A stretch of DNA of 56,345 nucleotides from Lachnospiraceae bacterium (GCA_021201095.1 JAJQFO010000017.1:1-56345); one strand, 5' to 3'. Shown: positions 23,386 to 32,382, numbered from the stretch's first letter. Notes: generated by a model not told the origin, from the letters alone. Numbers and translations are program-made.

Positions 23386-25356
23386 TCAGCTCGGAATCTC
23401 CGTCAGAATCTCCAGCTTAAATCCGTCCCACATCTTCGCCGACACGTTCCAGTCGCGCAGATCTGTCACGACCTTATGGTACAGTGCCTGGCCGCCCTTC
23501 ACAATGTCATAGGTACGGGCATCGCTGCGGGCTTCCAGGTGCCGCCCGAAGCTGCAGTTTTTCACATCCTCCGGTCCGAAATCATCAACCTCTCCTCCCG
23601 GCCAGAAAATATATAATCCCGGGAAATCAGCCGCGTCGAAAGCCTGCTCCTGGGCAGGTGTAAATGCATGTGTTTCCCGGAGCGTACCAAGCAGCTGCCG
23701 GCCTACCTCCTCATAGCAGGTCAGCACGTGTGCATAGCGGCAAACCGTCCGGGTAAAATCTGAGACGCGGAACTGTCCCAGCCAGTCCTCGTCCATCATG
23801 CCGTCCTCATCCTCGTGAGATATGATGATCACCACCGGAAAATTCCGGCTGTCATCCTTCAATACCTCTACCAGCTCCGGCAGATCCTCCTGATGAATAA
23901 TTCTGCGGCGGTTCGAACAGGGCAGACCATTAAAAATCCCGACCGTATCCACGATCGTTTTATAATATCCCGGATAGCTGAAGAAAATCCCCGCCCCCTC
24001 ATGTGCCGGGCGGTCGTCCTTTCTCGCCTGCGCGTAGCCATTTGACACGCACAGCCAAACCTTTTCCTTCTCATCCATCAGCAGGGACGCCTCTGAATAC
24101 CAGATACGCCCTCCCACCTCCGGGTCCATGTGGCGCACATGCATATTCATCCGGCTCCTGGAACGATCCAGGTTGACCGCCACATGATAGGCCAGGATAT
24201 CCGCATGATAAGTCGACGGTTTCGGGGGCATATCCTTAAACAGCTGACCATATTTTTTCACAATCCAGTCGTAGATCTGCTCCACACAGGCGTCAAAAAT
24301 CTCCCGGCTGGTTACTTCCGCGCCCTCTTCGTCCGCCTTTCCCTTCATCCGGCTGCCATCCACCTGGGTGCGCATCTGGAACACCGTCTGGCGTGTCAGG
24401 GGCCGCAGCTCATAATGGCGGGACTCGGCAAGGCTCTCCTCGCGGCCGTCATTGTAAACATCATGCTTTCTGAAAATTGCGCTCAGACGGCTGTCATGAT
24501 ACACACCATCATTCAGCAGCGCAATAATCGTATTCACATTGATCGGTACCCGACGGCTGCGCTTCAGCAGCTGGTCAACGAGTACAACACGCTTTGTTTT
24601 ATAAAGCCTTTTGGCCAGCTTGTCGCCCTTCTCCACTTCATCATCCAGCAGGGCGGCCACCTCCGGATAAAGCGGCACATCGCTCATTTTTACCCGAAAA
24701 TGACTCTTAATCATATCACTCCAGCGTCCAGCCTTATAAAGCGTGTGCCCCAGATCCTCGAACAGAGTCACCATCGATTTGTCGCAGAGCTCCAGGGTAG
24801 CCAGAATGCTGTTCAGATAGCGGGAAAAGCTCTGATAATCCCGCCAAAGCTCTTCCCCTTTATAACGCATGTCATGCTCAATCTCATGCCAGCCTTCAAA
24901 AAACATCGTCTTGATCTGAATCTCAAAGGTATCGTCAATACACATGTCCCAGGTATCCGCGGAAATCTCATCCTTCAGATATTCCGGCAGCCGGAACACA
25001 CCGTTGAGCTTCGTCGGCTTAAATTCATCATCGCTCCGCTCCGACGTCGACCATTCCAGCACTTCAAAGGTCTGCTCCATAATATGCCTGCAGATCTCCA
25101 CATCATCATCAAAATAAAGGTTCACCCGCACGCCGACCAGATCCTGCAGCAGGCGCCCCCTGCCGTATTCCTTCTGCTCGAACTTGCGCGCCATGGAATC
25201 CGCCGTCTTTACACGCGAAAAAACGCGAAAATACAGACCGCACTGCTCCATCCGGTCTGTTATAATCTGCTTCAGGTCAGATTCTACAACAGGAGAAACA
25301 CGTACATGCTCCGAAAATTCTTCTTTTGTAAAAATGACCCGCTCTGTATCATCCAT
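23386..25356 (-). CDS. Large RelA/SpoT synthetase-domain protein with an unrecognised C-terminal region
   Basis: A 656-residue protein. Residues about 40-180 resemble the (p)ppGpp-synthetase nucleotidyltransferase fold: FRVFSRVKTADSMARKF (Arg48, Lys50), LQDLVGVRVNLYF (Asp72), FEIQIKTMFFEGWHEIEHDM (Glu145, Gln147) and RYKGEE. The usual Y-x-S-x-H element is replaced by FKPTKLNGVFRLP. There is no HD hydrolase, TGS or ACT domain. The remaining 450 residues are not recognised. They include PINVNTIIALLNDGVYHDSR, then an alpha/beta-looking region with IFFSYPGYYKTIVDTVG and FPVVIIISHEDEDGMMDEDW. It lies upstream of prfC with its own leader. Alarmone or tRNA pyrophosphorylation is possible; the function is unproven. 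Confidence 0.65.
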   Translation of the reverse strand: MDDTERVIFTKEEFSEHVRVSPVVESDLKQIITDRMEQCGLYFRVFSRVKTADSMARKFEQKEYGRGRLLQDLVGVRVNLYFDDDVEICRHIMEQTFEVLEWSTSERSDDEFKPTKLNGVFRLPEYLKDEISADTWDMCIDDTFEIQIKTMFFEGWHEIEHDMRYKGEELWRDYQSFSRYLNSILATLELCDKSMVTLFEDLGHTLYKAGRWSDMIKSHFRVKMSDVPLYPEVAALLDDEVEKGDKLAKRLYKTKRVVLVDQLLKRSRRVPINVNTIIALLNDGVYHDSRLSAIFRKHDVYNDGREESLAESRHYELRPLTRQTVFQMRTQVDGSRMKGKADEEGAEVTSREIFDACVEQIYDWIVKKYGQLFKDMPPKPSTYHADILAYHVAVNLDRSRSRMNMHVRHMDPEVGGRIWYSEASLLMDEKEKVWLCVSNGYAQARKDDRPAHEGAGIFFSYPGYYKTIVDTVGIFNGLPCSNRRRIIHQEDLPELVEVLKDDSRNFPVVIIISHEDEDGMMDEDWLGQFRVSDFTRTVCRYAHVLTCYEEVGRQLLGTLRETHAFTPAQEQAFDAADFPGLYIFWPGGEVDDFGPEDVKNCSFGRHLEARSDARTYDIVKGGQALYHKVVTDLRDWNVSAKMWDGFKLEILTEIPS

Positions 25357-25393
25357 CTATCAACACCGCCTGAAAACTTTCATTTATATTAAA

Positions 25394-25555
25394 GCGCTCT
25401 GCGCAACTATTTTGCGCGGCTTTCCTTGTATCACATGTCCGTACTCGCGAAGCGAGTATGGATGCAGGCTATGTTCCGATTTTCGTAGAAAATCGAGAAC
25501 GGTACCGCGCCAATCGCGAAGCGATTCTCAAATGCGCGGCTTACCCTGTATCATA
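25394..25555. repeat. Palindrome-rich intergenic element (family B, copy 1)
   Basis: In the divergent gap between the RelA/SpoT-like gene and pyrB: hairpin TGCGCAA...TTGCGCG (25400-25418), TACTCGC-GAA-GCGAGTA (25442-25458), GATTTTC-GTA-GAAAATC (25478-25494) and AATCGC-GAA-GCGATT (25512-25526). It is bounded by a repeated GCGCGGCTTnCCnTGTATCA segment (25415-25433 and 25534-25552). A close relative is at 40497-40603. Confidence 0.75.
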
Positions 25556-25610
25556 CCGAAAAACCCTCTGGAAGTCAACGGCATAAAATTGTTTCCCGTA
25601 AAATTTCCTC

Positions 25611-25639
25611 TTGAAATTCCTCCGGTTATAGAGTAAGAT
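25611..25639 (+). promoter_or_regulatory. Promoter of pyrBI
   Basis: -35 TTGAAA (25611-25616), 17-nt spacer, -10 TAAGAT (25634-25639). The leader to the pyrB ATG (25699) is only about 50 nt. I see no PyrR-type antiterminator hairpin there. Confidence 0.6.
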
Positions 25640-25698
25640 AACTCAGGTTGTAAAGACCGTGTAAAATGACAGTTAAGGAAATCAGAAGGAGGAACCCC

Positions 25699-26619
25699 AT
25701 GAGACACCTGATGAACCCTTTGGATTTGTCTGTGGAAGAGCTGGATCAGCTTCTCGATCTTGCCAATGATATTGAAGCCCACCCTTCCCGATATGCTCAT
25801 TCCTGTGAAGGAAAAAAGTTAGCGACTTTATTTTATGAACCAAGTACCCGTACCCGCCTCAGTTTTGAAGCAGCCATGTTGAATCTGGGCGGCAGCGTAC
25901 TTGGTTTTTCTTCGGCCGATTCCAGCTCCGCCGCCAAAGGTGAGAGCGTTTCTGATACCATCCGGGTCATCTCCTGCTACGCAGACATTTGCGCAATGCG
26001 CCACCCCAAGGAGGGTGCTCCGCTTGTAGCATCCATGAAATCCTCGATTCCGGTCATCAACGCCGGCGACGGCGGGCATCAGCATCCGACGCAGACGCTG
26101 ACCGATCTGCTGACCATCCGCTCACTCAAGGGGCGGCTGGGAGATTTTACCATCGGCCTGTGCGGCGACCTCAAATTCGGCCGCACCGTCCACTCCCTGA
26201 TCCAGGCGCTGATCCGCTACCAGAATGTCCATTTTGTACTGATTTCCCCAGAGGAGCTCAGGCTGCCCGACAGCATCCGGGACGGTGTGCTGCGCAAAAA
26301 TAATCAGGTTTTCCGGGAGGAGGTCCGCCTGGAGGACGCCATCCCAGAACTGGATCTGCTTTATATGACACGCGTCCAGAGAGAGCGTTTCTTCAACGAG
26401 GAAGACTACATCCGCATGAAGGATTTTTACATTCTGGACAGAGAAAAAATGAAGCTTGCCAAAGAGGACATGCTGGTGCTGCATCCGCTGCCGCGTGTCA
26501 ATGAAATCTCCACAGAGGTGGATGACGACCCGCGGGCCGTCTACTTTAAGCAGGCACAGTACGGCGTGTATGTCCGCATGGCGTTGATTCTCACATTGCT
26601 GGAGGTGAAAGTATGTTAA
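25699..26619 (+). CDS. pyrB: Aspartate carbamoyltransferase catalytic subunit
   Basis: Makes N-carbamoyl-aspartate from carbamoyl phosphate and aspartate in pyrimidine synthesis. The product is 306 residues from the ATG at 25699 ([11 protein letters not shown]), with AGGAGG upstream; an earlier in-frame ATG at 25666 is not preferred. The carbamoyl-phosphate loop [13 protein letters not shown] is at about residues 44-56; other motifs are [20 protein letters not shown], the Lys-containing SSAAKGES, and [10 protein letters not shown]. The length fits the enterobacterial type that binds a separate regulatory chain, and pyrI follows, overlapping by 7 nt. Confidence 0.96.
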   Translation: MRHLMNPLDLSVEELDQLLDLANDIEAHPSRYAHSCEGKKLATLFYEPSTRTRLSFEAAMLNLGGSVLGFSSADSSSAAKGESVSDTIRVISCYADICAMRHPKEGAPLVASMKSSIPVINAGDGGHQHPTQTLTDLLTIRSLKGRLGDFTIGLCGDLKFGRTVHSLIQALIRYQNVHFVLISPEELRLPDSIRDGVLRKNNQVFREEVRLEDAIPELDLLYMTRVQRERFFNEEDYIRMKDFYILDREKMKLAKEDMLVLHPLPRVNEISTEVDDDPRAVYFKQAQYGVYVRMALILTLLEVKVC

Positions 26620-27053
26620 GTATCGGAGGATTGAATGAAGGAGTGGTGCTTGACCACATCGAGGCCGGTAAGAGCATGGATCTCTACCGCTATCTGAAGC
26701 TGGACCGCATGGACTGCTCTGTCGCGATTATTAAAAACGCACACAGCAATAAGATGGGTAAAAAGGATATTATCAAGGTTGAATGCCCGATTGATGAGCT
26801 GGATCTGAACGTACTCGGATACATCGATCACCAGATCACAGTCAACATCATCAAGGATGGAAAGATCGTGGAGAAAAAGCGGGTAGAGCTCCCGGAGCGC
26901 CTGGTCAACATTATCAAATGCCGCAACCCGCGCTGCATCACCTCCATCGAGCAGGAGCTGGAACACGTCTTCTATCTGGCCGACCCGGAAGAGGAGATTT
27001 ACCGCTGTCTCTACTGTGATGAAAAATACCGCACTTCGAGGAAGAAAAAATAA
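26613..27053 (+). CDS. pyrI: Aspartate carbamoyltransferase regulatory subunit
   Basis: A 146-residue zinc-binding chain that makes ATCase responsive to ATP, CTP and UTP. The allosteric domain (about 1-95) has [12 protein letters not shown] and the [16 protein letters not shown] block. The zinc domain has four cysteines in KCRNPRCI and [10 protein letters not shown] (spacing C-x4-C, then C-x2-C). It is translationally coupled to pyrB by a 7-nt overlap. No other pyr gene lies nearby. Confidence 0.95.
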   Translation: MLSIGGLNEGVVLDHIEAGKSMDLYRYLKLDRMDCSVAIIKNAHSNKMGKKDIIKVECPIDELDLNVLGYIDHQITVNIIKDGKIVEKKRVELPERLVNIIKCRNPRCITSIEQELEHVFYLADPEEEIYRCLYCDEKYRTSRKKK

Positions 27054-27118
27054 CTGTAAAATCAGTGCAGGCTATAGCCGCAAAACATCTTGCCCGGCTC
27101 TGCGCATAAAAAGCAAAG

Positions 27119-27151
27119 CAGGCGGGAGAGAATTTCTCTCCTGCCCGCCTG
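27119..27151. terminator. Convergent terminator between pyrI and the glycosyltransferase gene
   Basis: A long hairpin: CAGGCGGG-AGAGAA on the left arm pairs with TTCTCT-(CCTG)-CCCGCCTG on the right, with a small internal bulge. On the minus strand it is followed by CTTTGCTTTTT, so it works best for the minus-strand glycosyltransferase gene. It probably also protects against read-through from pyrI. Confidence 0.7.
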
Positions 27152-27166
27152 TACACATCCTGCTTC

Positions 27167-28189
27167 TTAATTAAATCCCACAAACTTCTGCGCCAGCTTG
27201 TAGCCGCCGATGGAAACCTTCCGCCCGCCCCTGCCCGGAAGATTCATAAAGACACCGAAGACATTGTGCCGGAGCGACCGATAGACTTCTCCATCTTTTT
27301 CCTTCAGATATTCCCAGACATCCTCCTTCTTTGCGAGCGCCTCATCCGTGCCAGAAAGAATCAGCATGATGGAAGTCACCGTCATGATTTTGGAAAGATA
27401 ATTCAGCATGTATTTTTTCAGCTTTGGGCTCTTATCCGCAAAATCCGCCCCGGCCATCACGTCAATCATGATTTTGTTTACACGGATCTGCTGATCAATC
27501 CGGCCGATCATCACCTTTTCATTCACCGACTGGTCTTCACGCCCGATGAAGTAATGGTACAGATTCACATCCATATAATAGAGCTTTTTCACATGCAGCA
27601 GCGGCTGGAATGCGAAAATATTGTCCACGTAAAAGGTATGCTCCGGGAGCTCCATCCCGCACTCCCTCAGCATCTGCGTGCGGTAAAAGACATTGTGCAT
27701 CAGGATATACTTTGTCTGAGGCATATGCCGCATATCGTCCCAGGAGAAGGTCTGATCCGTCGGAAAAATCCCATTGAAACGCATCAGCCTCTTGTGCCGC
27801 GCGCCGACCTTGTCATAGACAAAATTGGCCAGGAGCATGTCCACACCGCCCTCTGCTTCCAGATCGTGCATGGTCCGGACAATCTTCGCCAGATTCTTTG
27901 TGTTCACCCAGTCGTCGCTGTCAACGACCTTATAGTAAAGGCCGGACGCATTGCGCGCCCCGGTATTAACGGCTCCGCCGTGTCCCGCGTTTTCCTGGTG
28001 AATCGCCCGCACAATCTGCGGATATTTCGCCTCATACCGATCCGCAATTTCCGGAGTACAGTCCTTCGCGGATCCGTCATCCACAATCAGAATCTCCACC
28101 TCATCCCCAACCGGGAGAATCGATCGGATGCATTTTTCCATATATTCTTCGGAGTTGTAGCATGGAATCGCTACTGTCAAAATTTTCAT
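27167..28189 (-). CDS. Family 2 glycosyltransferase
   Basis: A cytoplasmic-face GT-A glycosyltransferase, 340 residues from the ATG at 28189 (MKILTVAIPCYNSEEYMEK), with AAGGAAAAGG upstream; the open frame extends 57 codons further but without a start signal. Motifs are VAIPCYNSE (7-15), ILIVDDGSAKDCTPEIA (about 33-49), the NAGHGGAVNTGARNASG block, and the metal-binding KVVDSDDWV (DSDD). The C-terminal part is helical. The acceptor sugar is unknown; no polysaccharide cluster is adjacent. Confidence 0.88.
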   Translation of the reverse strand: MKILTVAIPCYNSEEYMEKCIRSILPVGDEVEILIVDDGSAKDCTPEIADRYEAKYPQIVRAIHQENAGHGGAVNTGARNASGLYYKVVDSDDWVNTKNLAKIVRTMHDLEAEGGVDMLLANFVYDKVGARHKRLMRFNGIFPTDQTFSWDDMRHMPQTKYILMHNVFYRTQMLRECGMELPEHTFYVDNIFAFQPLLHVKKLYYMDVNLYHYFIGREDQSVNEKVMIGRIDQQIRVNKIMIDVMAGADFADKSPKLKKYMLNYLSKIMTVTSIMLILSGTDEALAKKEDVWEYLKEKDGEVYRSLRHNVFGVFMNLPGRGGRKVSIGGYKLAQKFVGFN

Positions 28190-28346
28190 AGCCTTTTCCT
28201 TCTTTTGTTTTATCTGTATGTGAAATCCGCCGCTTTCCGTGCTTTTACACACGCGACTGACATACGAGAACGTTTCCCATCCCGTTTTTTTGCAGAAAAT
28301 CGAGAGCACAGACACAGGCTGAGCTGTCATTTTATCTGCTCCAGCT

Positions 28347-29456
28347 TTAGTCCGCGTCAATTTCAGTCAAAGGTGCGAAAAGAAACCTCCGGTAAGCGGC
28401 AAATGCGCTCGGGATCGGATATTCTTTTCGAATCTGCTCCGGCTCCAGGAACAGCAGGTTCTCTTCCTCTGATGTGGAAGCGTCCAGGCGTTCTTCGCAG
28501 TCCTCCACCAGTACAAGATACCCCTTCAGCTGCCATTCGACGTGGCTGAAAATGTGCTTTGCATCCGGGAGAGGCCGCACCCGGATCGGAGAAAATCCGG
28601 TCGACGCGGCTGCGGCCAGAGCCTCCTCCCAGGTCAGATGCCCTTCCCTGTTCGGCAGCTCGTAAAGCCCTGCAAGCAGCCCCCGCGAAGGCCGGCGGCA
28701 AATCGCAGCATGCACGCCATCCCGGATCACCAGACAGGTGCGTTCCTCTACGCGGCGGTTTTTTTCCCCCGACTTCACCGGAAAATCCGTCTGGCGGCCG
28801 CTTATGCACGCCAGACAAATCTGGTGCAGAGGGCAATTTTCACAGGCCGGAGGTCCGTTTGGTACACATATGAGCGCTCCCAGCTCCATCAGTGCCTGGT
28901 TAAATGTGCCCGGACGATCCTTCGGCATTTCTTTTTTCAGTTCTTCTTCGATTTCTTTTTTTACAGACTGCTTCGCGATATCCGCCGCATTTTCCGTGAC
29001 ACGGCTGATAACGCGCAGAACATTTCCATCCACGGCAGGCACTGCCTGCCCATACGCAATGGACGCAATCGCCCCTGCCGTATAGCTGCCGATCCCCGGA
29101 AGTGCAAGCAGCTCCTCATAGGATGCAGGAAGCCGTCCGTCATAATTTTCCATCACCAGAAGGGCCGCCTTTTGCATGTTCCGCACACGGTTATAGTATC
29201 CAAGGCCCTCCCACAGCTTCAGCAGCTGATCCTCCGGGCAGTGGGCAAGAGCCCGGGTATCCGGAAGTGCCTCCATAAACCGCGCATAATAAGGCTTCAC
29301 TGCCTCCACCCTGGTCTGCTGCAGCATAATCTCTGATACCCAGACATGATAAGGCGTAGGCTCCTCCCTCCAGGGAAGAATCCGTGCATTTTCATTGAAC
29401 CATCTCATCAGAGGCTCCTGTATCTTTTTTAAAAGCACACTCTTTGCGTTCTCCAT
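28347..29456 (-). CDS. mutY: Adenine DNA glycosylase MutY
   Basis: Removes adenine mispaired with 8-oxoguanine. The product is 369 residues from the ATG at 29456 (MENAKSVLLKK), which follows AAAAGGGAAAGC; the upstream open frame overlaps the amidase gene and is not coding. The HhH-GPD domain contains WVSEIMLQQTRVEAV, LPGIGSYTAGAIASIAYG and VDGNVLRVISR. The Fe-S cluster cysteines are in CVPNGPPACENCPLHQIC. The C-terminal NUDIX-like domain recognises 8-oxoG (HIFSHVEWQLKGYLV). It starts 10 nt after the amidase stop. Confidence 0.95.
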   Translation of the reverse strand: MENAKSVLLKKIQEPLMRWFNENARILPWREEPTPYHVWVSEIMLQQTRVEAVKPYYARFMEALPDTRALAHCPEDQLLKLWEGLGYYNRVRNMQKAALLVMENYDGRLPASYEELLALPGIGSYTAGAIASIAYGQAVPAVDGNVLRVISRVTENAADIAKQSVKKEIEEELKKEMPKDRPGTFNQALMELGALICVPNGPPACENCPLHQICLACISGRQTDFPVKSGEKNRRVEERTCLVIRDGVHAAICRRPSRGLLAGLYELPNREGHLTWEEALAAAASTGFSPIRVRPLPDAKHIFSHVEWQLKGYLVLVEDCEERLDASTSEEENLLFLEPEQIRKEYPIPSAFAAYRRFLFAPLTEIDAD

Positions 29457-29466
29457 GCTTTCCCTT

Positions 29467-30330
29467 TTACGTCGTAGTAATAAATGTCGAATACCCCGCC
29501 CTTCGCAGAGCCGCCTCCATCCGCACCGCGTTATCCAGCTGCGCAAACGCGCCCACCTGCACCTTATACAGACCATCTTCATAGAGAAGAAACGCGGGAT
29601 AATTCTGCTGCTGCAATCGGTAAAGCAAATCCTCCGCATAAGCACGGTTCCGATAGGCTCCCGTCTGCACCCGGTACAGTCTGGCTGTTTCAGTGGCTTC
29701 CGTGCTGCCCGCAGGAGAATCTGGAGCAGCTTCAGCAATTCCAGTGCCTGCGTCCTGCCCGGGAGATGCCGTCTCTCCAGAAGCATTTTCCAGTTTTCCT
29801 TCTTCTTCCAACGTACTTAAAATGCCTCCTGCAATCGCCTCCGCGATGGCAACAAATTCACTGTCAAAGAGTGCATTATCCGCGTCTGTATTTAAGAAAC
29901 CGACCTCCACCAGCACAGCCGGCATCCAGGTGCGCTTTAAAACAATCAGATCCGGGCGTTCTTTTACACCAAGATCGCGAAAACCTACTTCAGCCAGCTC
30001 CGCATTAATCGCTTCCGCCAGCGTCACCTTCTCCCCGGACAAATCATAAACCAGCGTCTCTACACCGGAATACTGGTTCGCCTGGGGGCTGGCATTTCTA
30101 TGGAAGGAAACAAAAAAATCACCGCCCTGCTCGTTCGCAATCTGCGCCTTCTGAAGCGGCGTATCATAAACATCCTCTGTCCGGGTATAAGCTACCTCGA
30201 CACCATTTTCTTCCAGAATATCACCCACCGCGAGGGTCAGCCGCAAAGTATCATCCTTCTCATTGCGCCCCTCATAGACCGCTCCCGGCTCAACACCGCC
30301 GTGACCGGCGTCCAATATCACTTTTGCCAT
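29467..30330 (-). CDS. N-acetylmuramoyl-L-alanine amidase with C-terminal SPOR domain
   Basis: A 287-residue Amidase_3 peptidoglycan hydrolase. Zinc ligands and catalytic residues are seen in ILDAGHGGVEPGA (His9), the Glu at about 24, FVSFHRNAS (His about 77), and PAVLVEVGFLNTDAD (catalytic Glu). A low-complexity Ala/Ser/Glu linker (about 175-212) leads to a SPOR-like domain (RLYRVQTGAYRNRAYAE ... LYKVQVGAFAQLDNA). No signal peptide is visible, as in some CwlD/forespore or phage-type members, so the export route is unclear. The transcript probably starts at the promoter at 30496-30524 and carries a family A leader repeat. Confidence 0.9.
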   Translation of the reverse strand: MAKVILDAGHGGVEPGAVYEGRNEKDDTLRLTLAVGDILEENGVEVAYTRTEDVYDTPLQKAQIANEQGGDFFVSFHRNASPQANQYSGVETLVYDLSGEKVTLAEAINAELAEVGFRDLGVKERPDLIVLKRTWMPAVLVEVGFLNTDADNALFDSEFVAIAEAIAGGILSTLEEEGKLENASGETASPGQDAGTGIAEAAPDSPAGSTEATETARLYRVQTGAYRNRAYAEDLLYRLQQQNYPAFLLYEDGLYKVQVGAFAQLDNAVRMEAALRRAGYSTFITTT

Positions 30331-30409
30331 AGCATTCTCCCATGCATTGTCCCTTCTTACAGATTAATGTATGAAAGAATGCGGGGGAATGTGCAGGCGC
30401 CGGAAATTT

Positions 30410-30494
30410 CTTCTGGTCACCTCCCACTCGCAACTTCGTTGCTCGTTGACCATCGAAATTTCCCGGCGCAAGCGCCGGAAATTTCTTCTGGTCA
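30410..30494 (-). repeat. Structured leader repeat (family A, copy set 2)
   Basis: Read on the minus strand: TGACCAGAAGAAATTTCCGG, hairpin CCGGCGC-TT-GCGCCGG inside AAATTT/AAATTT, closing TGGTC, then CGAGCAACGAAGTTGCGAG, followed by a partial second unit (TGACCAGAAG again at 30419). The closing pair GACC/GGTC here corresponds to GGCC/GGCC at 37261-37487, i.e. it is compensated. Confidence 0.85.
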
Positions 30495-30495
30495 C

Positions 30496-30524
30496 ATTAT
30501 ACAAAATCATTTCAAGATTGTAAA
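30496..30524 (-). promoter_or_regulatory. Promoter of the amidase-mutY unit
   Basis: Minus strand: -35 TTTACA (30519-30524), 17-nt spacer, -10 TATAAT (30496-30501). The family A repeat begins immediately after the -10 box. Confidence 0.75.
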
Positions 30525-30550
30525 GATAAACATCTCCGGCAAAAATTCCC

Positions 30551-30578
30551 TTGAAAAACGGCTCTATTTGTGTATAAT
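30551..30578 (+). promoter_or_regulatory. Promoter of the ABC-F gene
   Basis: -35 TTGAAA (30551-30556), 16-nt spacer, -10 TATAAT (30573-30578), about 45 nt before the ATG at 30631. It is divergent from the amidase promoter. Confidence 0.75.
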
Positions 30579-30630
30579 CTAAAGAGCGCAGTTAAGGAAT
30601 TATTACAGAAAACGGTATGGAGATTTTAGT

Positions 30631-32274
30631 ATGATCAGTGCAAATAATGTAACGCTTCGGATTGGCAAGAAAGCGCTCTTCGAAGACGTCAATATCAAAT
30701 TTACCGAGGGCAATTGCTATGGCCTGATCGGGGCGAATGGTGCGGGGAAGTCTACTTTTCTGAAGATTCTCTCCGGGCAGCTGGAGACGACGAAGGGCGA
30801 TGTATCCATGACTCCCGGGCAGCGTCTGTCCGTGCTGGAGCAGGACCATTTTAAATATGACGAGTTTCCGGTGCTGGATACCGTCATTATGGGCAATCAG
30901 CGTCTGTATGATATCATGAAGGAAAAGGATGCGATCTATGCGAAGGAGGATTTTTCTGACGAGGACGGCATCCGCGCCAGCGAGCTGGAGGGCGAGTTTG
31001 CCGAGATGAATGGCTGGGAAGCGGAATCAGACGCTGCCACGCTTTTAAACGGACTCGGTATCGACACCGATCTTCATTACAACCTGATGAAGGATCTGAA
31101 CGGCAACGAAAAGGTGAAGGTGCTGCTGGCCCGGGCGCTTTTCGGCAATCCGGACATTCTGCTGCTGGACGAGCCGACCAACCATCTGGATCTGGACGCG
31201 ATCGCCTGGCTGGAGGAATTTCTGATTAACTTTGACAATACGGTCATCGTGGTCTCCCACGACCGTTATTTTCTAAATAAAGTCTGCACACAGATCGCGG
31301 ATATTGACTACGGAAAAATCCAGCTGTACGCCGGAAACTATGATTTCTGGTATGAGTCCAGCCAGCTTCTGATCCGCCAGATGAAGGAAGCCAACCGCAA
31401 AAAAGAAGAAAAAATCAAAGAGCTGCAGGAGTTCATCTCCCGCTTCTCCGCCAACGCTTCCAAGTCCAAACAGGCAACCTCCCGAAAGCGCGCCCTGGAA
31501 AAGATTCAGCTCGATACGATCAAGCCTTCAAGCCGCAAATATCCCTACATTGATTTTCGGCCAAACCGTGAGATCGGCAATGAAGTCCTCATGGTGCAGA
31601 ACCTTTCCAAGACCATCGACGGCGTCAAGGTGCTGGACGACCTGACCTTCACCCTGGGGCATGACGACAAGGTCGCGTTTGTCGGCAGCAATGAGCTGGC
31701 CAAGACGACCTTTTTCCAGATTCTCATGGGAGAAATGGAGCCGGATGAGGGTTCCTTCAAATGGGGAGTGACCACCTCACAGGCCTATTTCCCGAAGGAC
31801 AGCTCACGCGAATTCGATAACGATCTGACGATCGTTGAGTGGCTCACCGGCTATTCGGAAATCAAGGACGCCACCTATGTGCGCGGTTTCCTCGGCAGAA
31901 TGCTCTTCGCCGGAGATGACGGTGTAAAAAAGATGAAGGTGCTCTCCGGCGGCGAGCGCGTGCGCTGCATGCTCTCCAAGATGATGATCTCCGGCGCCAA
32001 TGTCCTGCTTTTCGACGAGCCGACCAACCACCTGGATATGGAGTCCATCACCGCGCTCAACAACGGCATGATGAAATTCCCGGGTGTGATCCTTTTCTCC
32101 TCCCGCGACCACCAGATCGTGCAGACGACCGCCAACCGGATCATGGAGATCCTGCCAAACGGCAAGCTGATCGATAAGATCACGACCTACGACGAGTATC
32201 TCGAAAGCGACGAGATGGCCAGAAAGCGCCAGGTCTACACAACGGAAGGGAATCCAGAGGAGGACAATCTGTGA
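30631..32274 (+). CDS. ABC-F family ATPase (YbiT/YkpA-like translation factor)
   Basis: A 547-residue soluble protein with two ABC domains and no membrane span; family members act on ribosomes. Domain 1: Walker A GLIGANGAGKSTFLKIL (about 32-48), a degenerate signature LNGNEKVKV where LSGGE is usual, and Walker B ILLLDEPTNHLDLDAI. The interdomain linker is charged (about 245-300). Domain 2: a weakened Walker A VGSNELAKTTFFQIL, an intact signature LSGGERVR, Walker B VLLFDEPTNHLDMESI, and an H-switch position reading FSSRDHQIV. GGAG lies 8 nt before the ATG. The short linker and overall layout suit the YbiT subgroup rather than antibiotic-resistance ABC-Fs. Confidence 0.92.
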   Translation: MISANNVTLRIGKKALFEDVNIKFTEGNCYGLIGANGAGKSTFLKILSGQLETTKGDVSMTPGQRLSVLEQDHFKYDEFPVLDTVIMGNQRLYDIMKEKDAIYAKEDFSDEDGIRASELEGEFAEMNGWEAESDAATLLNGLGIDTDLHYNLMKDLNGNEKVKVLLARALFGNPDILLLDEPTNHLDLDAIAWLEEFLINFDNTVIVVSHDRYFLNKVCTQIADIDYGKIQLYAGNYDFWYESSQLLIRQMKEANRKKEEKIKELQEFISRFSANASKSKQATSRKRALEKIQLDTIKPSSRKYPYIDFRPNREIGNEVLMVQNLSKTIDGVKVLDDLTFTLGHDDKVAFVGSNELAKTTFFQILMGEMEPDEGSFKWGVTTSQAYFPKDSSREFDNDLTIVEWLTGYSEIKDATYVRGFLGRMLFAGDDGVKKMKVLSGGERVRCMLSKMMISGANVLLFDEPTNHLDMESITALNNGMMKFPGVILFSSRDHQIVQTTANRIMEILPNGKLIDKITTYDEYLESDEMARKRQVYTTEGNPEEDNL

Positions 32275-32340
32275 GAATTGCGTCCGTGAAAATCCGTGAG
32301 AATCGGCTGTGAGAATCGTGGTAACCTGTGCAAAAAACAC

Positions 32341-32368
32341 TTGCAAAACAGTTCAGACATGTTATAAT
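32341..32368 (+). promoter_or_regulatory. Promoter of the putative antitoxin RNA
   Basis: -35 TTGCAA (32341-32346), 16-nt spacer, perfect -10 TATAAT (32363-32368). There is no gene downstream on this strand before a terminator at 32409-32446, so it drives a short RNA of about 70 nt. Confidence 0.75.
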
Positions 32369-32382
32369 AATGCTGCAGAAAA

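Noticed and set aside
24130-25392. A 420-codon plus-strand frame opposite the RelA/SpoT-like gene
   Set aside because: Antisense by codon bias: no ribosome site, low-complexity His/Arg/Leu-rich product, while the minus strand has clear domain motifs.
25560-25698. PyrR-type attenuator before pyrB
   Set aside because: The leader is only about 50 nt and shows no terminator or antiterminator pair.
27266-28549. A 427-codon plus-strand frame opposite the glycosyltransferase gene
   Set aside because: No ribosome site or motif; the glycosyltransferase has clear GT-A motifs on the other strand.
29457-29786. N-terminal extension of MutY of 110 codons
   Set aside because: This stretch overlaps the amidase gene in another frame and is Arg/Cys-rich; a good ribosome site precedes the ATG at 29456.
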